Positions 7,695 through 10,244 of a stretch of 10,244 nucleotides of DNA are shown in pieces. The stretch is from contig JALLAZ010001385.1 in NCBI GenBank assembly GCA_036939755.1, positions 1-10,244 on the forward strand. Reading direction: 5' to 3'. The first letter of the stretch is position 1, and every line of letters starts with the position of its first letter. Made by a program: the position numbers and the translations under genes. Under the pieces are notes generated by a model, which saw only the letters and a list, made by a program, of their open reading frames with translations, ran no database searches and was not told the origin of the DNA. Source of the stretch: Stephanodiscus triporus. Taxonomy: Eukaryota > Bacillariophyta > Thalassiosirophyceae > Thalassiosirales > Thalassiosiraceae.

Positions 7695-8294
7695 AACGTG
7701 CGCACATTTACAGCATATGGTGAGGATTTAGAAAAGGTGGAAGTATTTAAATACCTGAGTAGATGGTTAGCCTACAATGACAATAACTCCCAGGCAGTTC
7801 GGAACAACCTCAAAAAGGCACGTGGCATCTGGGCAAGATTGTCCTGGATGATGCGGGCAGAAAATGCCTCCCCCCGTGTGTGCGGTGTGTTTTACAAAGC
7901 AACCGTGGAATCAATACTGCTGTTTGGAAGCGAGACATGGAAGTTGTCACTGGTGAGTTTGAAAAGTCTCAAAGGGTTTTGCATATGGGCCCCCTGGCGT
8001 ATGGCAGGCAAGAGGCCACTGAAACTTTGAGATGATACTTTGGAGTATCCAAACTCGGCGGAGAAACTTGACGAGGTTGGGCTAAAAACTATTGCCCACT
8101 ATATTGGCGTGCATAGGCAGCATATAGCCAGTTACATTGTCAATAAGCCCATCTTCTGGACTTGTGTGGAGGGAGTGAGAAGACGTGGATCCAGCGCTTG
8201 CCAATTCTGGTGGGCGCAATCGATGGATTTGGAGGAGGCACAGGCAGCACGCTTTGCGGGGCCCGCTGTCATTTCTGATGACGAAGACGAGTAA
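7695..8294 (+). pseudogene. LINE C-terminal region
   Basis: In frame 3 the protein resumes as VRTFTAYGEDLEKVEVFKYL, then a long helical basic stretch (NNLKKARGIWARLSWMMRAENASPRVC), FYKATVESILLFGSETW, RMAGKRPLKL and TGA at 8028. It continues EYPNSAEKLDEVGLKTIAHYIGVHR, VEGVRRRGSS, QFWW, ending AVISDDEDE-TAA at 8292-8294. The E-Y-L, FGSETW and IGV-R landmarks are common at the C-terminus of RT proteins of this general type. Only one stop interrupts about 200 codons. The ATGs at 7626 and 8040 are not real starts. Confidence 0.75.
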
Positions 8295-9060
8295 GTGTTA
8301 ACGTTGGGAGTGCACCCCTACGGGTGTTTTATTGTGGTAGAACTTTAATCTTAGTAAGAGCGGCCTCTAGGTTGGGGAAGAGCACTGGCCTGGGGGTTGA
8401 TACCCTGCAGCTGCAGTGGCAAAGACTTTCACAACTGGTGAGCGAGTCAACGCACACAAGTACGCACAATACAAACCAAATATCAACACATGTGATACCC
8501 AAAAATTTGACGTACAGATGTGTCCGGAAAGTATCGTCACCTTTTTCTATTTACTTGATTCATAACAATTCCTACGTTAATATTTGTTTTTCCAGCCGCA
8601 CCAAAATGTTTTTGACGCGCCAATTTTTTTGACAACTGGCTACGCAAGGTACAGTAATCTATTCTACGGGGTGAGAAATCATTAGGGGGGAATTAAATTT
8701 GAAGACAATGCAACAGTTTGCAATAAAAAAACCCATCGCCATTTGATTCAGCAGTGCTCCCCCCCATGCGCCGCATCATACAACAATCAGCCAACATGCT
8801 AACACTATAGAATTTTATTAGCTATTTAACAGCTTAACAACAATGGTCACAGATATGCAACCACTTTTTTTTCGAGCTTCGTAGCTGAAGACATCAAAAT
8901 TTAGCTGAGCTCTTCAGCTTTAATTCTGCCATTTCACATTTAATTGAAGCTTGTTGCATTAATGAGCTGAGTAGAGGGTCCGTTTTGGGGTACGATATTC
9001 TCACGATTTTTTAACTTTGGTCTACGGTAGGTTAGCTAGCTAAAAGTTGCGTTTTGTTAG
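8295..9060. other. Gene-free stretch after the LINE, with small hairpins
   Basis: No supportable gene. The first ~40 bp hold a hairpin (CACCC-CTAC-GGGTG, 8313-8326) followed by TTTT, which could belong to the LINE 3' end. 8364-8404 shows a tRNA-like pair of boxes (listed separately). CTGCAGCTGCAG at 8405-8416 is a short palindrome. At 8883-8919 a 9-bp stem (AGCTGAAGA/TCTTCAGCT) flanks a 19-base loop. The rest is AT-rich with several homopolymer runs. The frame 8324-8632 (102 codons) has no recognisable motif. Confidence 0.5.
8364..8404 (+). repeat. Possible tRNA-like (SINE-type) A and B boxes
   Basis: CTCTAGGTTGGGGAAGAGC followed by ACTGGCC resembles the D-arm of a tRNA with the Pol III A box, and GGTTGATACC (8395-8404) resembles the B box GGTTCGANNCC lacking one C. 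The spacing is shorter than in a real tRNA and no cloverleaf with acceptor stem can be drawn, so this is at best a decayed tRNA-derived SINE head. It could also be chance. Confidence 0.25.
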
Positions 9061-9239
9061 GACACCCACACAAGCCAGAACTGGACAGACATAGGTTCTG
9101 GTGGCGTCCGCAATAGCTCGGTAGATGACAGCGTCATGCTCAATGGTCAATTCTCGGTTGAGAGCTGCAGAGGGATCCCGCTGCTAGGCTCATGCCATAG
9201 ATGTTGCACTCCACCCAATGACGTCTTGCGGTGGGATTG
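9061..9239 (-). mobile_element. Second fragment of the same LINE family, antisense
   Basis: The reverse complement of 9061-9239 aligns end to end with 7291-7489 of the main LINE. It lacks one 20-bp segment (corresponding to about 7366-7385) and otherwise differs by 15 substitutions in 179 aligned bases, all at CpG-type dinucleotides. It covers only the zinc-finger region downstream of the RT. Homology stops abruptly at both ends: after 9061 the sequence departs from the LINE, and at 9240 it is joined to unrelated DNA. Being truncated at both ends, it is not an ordinary 5'-truncated insertion and was probably left by a deletion or a rearrangement. Confidence 0.92.
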
Positions 9240-9475
9240 TTTTTTTTCTTCACCGCCATCAATACCATGGCACCCACTGGGGCAATACGGCACAGGCACT
9301 TGTCTGATGGCGTCATCCAGCGGCTTCTGATGAAGCTCTGGATGTGCTCCATTGGGCGATGCACCCAGAATCGTACCGCCGCATCCACATGGCCATCAAA
9401 ATGGCCAGCAATCAGCATACATTTTTTTATGTTATCGTCTTTTGTCCGCCTGCAACCTACCCTAACAACCATGTT
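9240..9475 (-). pseudogene. Unidentified open stretch fused to the LINE fragment
   Basis: Reading on the minus strand from 9472, an open frame of 110 codons crosses 9240 and enters the LINE fragment in the LINE's own frame, ending at 9140. Its first ~77 residues contain AGHFDGHVDAAVRFWVHRP, MEHIQSFIRSRW and RIAPVGAMVLMAVKK. I do not recognise a family. The join to the LINE part is preceded by A8 on the minus strand (GAAAAAAAAC). The stretch does not match the corresponding upstream part of the main LINE (7080-7290). It may be a remnant of another mobile element, a diverged LINE subfamily or chance open reading. Composition and motif-like aromatic residues make me favour a decayed coding sequence, at low confidence. 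Confidence 0.3.
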
Positions 9476-10108
9476 ATGGTCAATATAAAATAAACCAAGT
9501 TATCACATTATTAACTAGTATTTTATGATTCTATTGGTATCTTTTTGTTGCCCACTGACGATGGATGCTGTTTCGGCCATCGTTGTCGACGGAGGGCAAG
9601 CAATTAGTCAAAAAACAGAGTAGTGTAGAATTAAATTAATTACTCTATTATGTTATCATTTTAATTAAAACCGCTCAACAGTGCCCTCAACAAAACCCTC
9701 TTCTGTGCTGCCCTTGCATTGGAATGGGCGTATCCATTAAATCCACTCCACTGGAGGGGGAAACGGCACACCATGGTGGTGATGTTTGTGGGTTGTGTTT
9801 CGTAGGTCAAGATGGGATTTCCGTACTATTCCTACATACAAATCCTATGGGGTGGGAGTTTTTGGTCCCGCCCAAATCCAAATAGTTGTTAAGCTGTTAA
9901 AGGGAAGGCGCATTGTGTCTAAGTGCTGTGCCTGTGTTTGCTGGTTGCTATTAGATGAAATGATAATTTCTTGGCTATGTAATAGGCCTAATTGATCGTG
10001 GAGGGTATTTAGAGCCGATTGAGCCCTTAGGATAGCCGAGACTTGAAGAAATGAACTCGTTGAGGGAGGTCATTGCTGCCCTCATTCATCAAAACTTTTA
10101 CCATGGTG
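9476..10108. other. Gene-free stretch
   Basis: I see no supportable gene. 9558-9583 can form a 7-bp stem (ACGATGG/CCATCGT) with a 12-base loop. 9630-9670 is strongly AT-rich with TTAAT motifs. The plus frame 9786-9995 (69 codons) has no recognisable domain and no supporting context. Confidence 0.5.
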
Positions 10109-10200
10109 AGAGCCTAGGCTCTGCATTCCCCAGGAATTCCTGGGGAATTCCCTAAGGATTCCCTTTTTCGGCTTTTCAGATTTAGGGAACGGGGTTCCCT
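10109..10200. repeat. Cluster of palindromes and a hairpin
   Basis: A perfect 14-bp palindrome (AGAGCCTAGGCTCT, 10109-10122) is followed after two bases by a perfect 24-bp palindrome at 10125-10148, centred on GGAATTCC. Sixteen bases further on, GGATTCCC repeats part of it, and 10184-10200 forms a stem of AGGGAAC/GTTCCCT around a GGG loop. The sequence continues GGGAACC...GAAGGGAA to the window end. The density of inverted GGGAA/TTCCC motifs suggests the edge of a foldback or inverted-repeat element cut off by the window. Confidence 0.85.
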
Positions 10201-10244
10201 TCCAGAGGGGAACCAATAGTAACTGACGGACAGACCGAAGGGAA

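Larger units (their letters stand above)
4844..8294 (+). mobile_element. Dead non-LTR retrotransposon (LINE) with AP endonuclease and reverse transcriptase
   Basis: Four parts appear in the order expected of an APE-class LINE ORF2: endonuclease (about 5040-5830), a linker (5830-6290), reverse transcriptase (about 6290-7220), and a zinc-finger-like cassette with a conserved C-terminal region ending in an acidic SDDEDE tail at 8294. No RNase H domain, integrase, LTR or separate ORF1 was found. The reading frame is mostly frame 2 of the window, with excursions to frame 1 (about 5150-5610) and frame 3 (after about 7700). I count stops at 4961, 5161, 5395, 5627, 5741, 5825, 5984, 6578, 7526 and 8028, plus two frameshifts and one internal duplication, so the copy cannot make an intact protein. 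I did not find a poly-A tail or a convincing target-site duplication, so the true ends are uncertain. It resembles uncharacterised protist elements, and I cannot name the clade. Confidence 0.88.

Noticed and set aside
9786..9995. Plus frame of 69 codons
   Set aside because: No domain, no context and no codon signal to support it.
4984..10179. Shared TTTTTCGGCTTTTC at 4984 and near 10164
   Set aside because: A 14-base T-rich match between two places in 10 kb can arise by chance, and the flanks do not align.
1..10244. CRISPR array, bacterial operon or phage module
   Set aside because: No regularly spaced identical repeats with unique spacers. The spliced gene, microsatellites and LINE are eukaryotic features.

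Overview
The window looks like nuclear DNA of a eukaryotic microalga, most likely a diatom. It contains a spliced protein gene with a canonical GTGAGT/TATAG intron, codon-driven low-complexity tracts, microsatellites, a decayed non-LTR retrotransposon and long AT-richer gene-free stretches. The diatom call rests mainly on the C-terminal domain of the one host gene. I recognise its pattern (V/I-F-x2-hydrophobic-x-IR-x-YE, DNP, GP-x-L-x-IGW, then a basic helical tail) as a conserved domain of unknown function found in many uncharacterised diatom proteins. No bacterial, plasmid or phage features are visible.

Layout, left to right. Positions ~49-419 hold a degenerate minisatellite with a period of about 93-105 bp. 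420-992 has no supportable gene. 993-1278 is a 143-bp unit tandemly duplicated just beyond the 3' end of the host gene. 1304-4437 (minus) is a two-exon gene: exon 1 4437-3754, a 245-bp intron 3753-3509, exon 2 3508-1304. It encodes 962 residues of mostly His-, Arg-, Asp-, Ser- and Pro-rich sequence ending in the conserved domain. 4438-4843 is its upstream region. About 4844-8294 (plus) is a dead LINE: an AP-type endonuclease domain, a linker, a reverse transcriptase, three zinc-finger-like motifs and a conserved C-terminal region ending in an acidic tail. It carries about ten stops, two frameshifts and an internal duplication. 8295-9060 is AT-rich with a possible tRNA-like block. 9061-9239 (minus) is a second, 179-bp internal fragment of the same LINE family, joined at 9239/9240 to an unidentified open stretch. 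9476-10108 shows no gene. 10109-10200 holds back-to-back perfect palindromes and a hairpin at the window's right edge.

The most striking signal is how the two LINE fragments differ. Over 179 aligned bases there are 15 substitutions, and every one falls in a dinucleotide that resolves to an ancestral CpG (CG versus TG or CA, or TG versus CA). This is the footprint of methyl-cytosine deamination acting on a silenced transposon family. A stop codon inside the LINE (TGA 5627) can be seen directly beside its CGA precursor in the neighbouring duplicate copy. The 143-bp duplication next to the host gene does not show this bias, so the effect looks specific to the element. I found no new multi-gene system; the window is one host gene among repeats and transposon remains.
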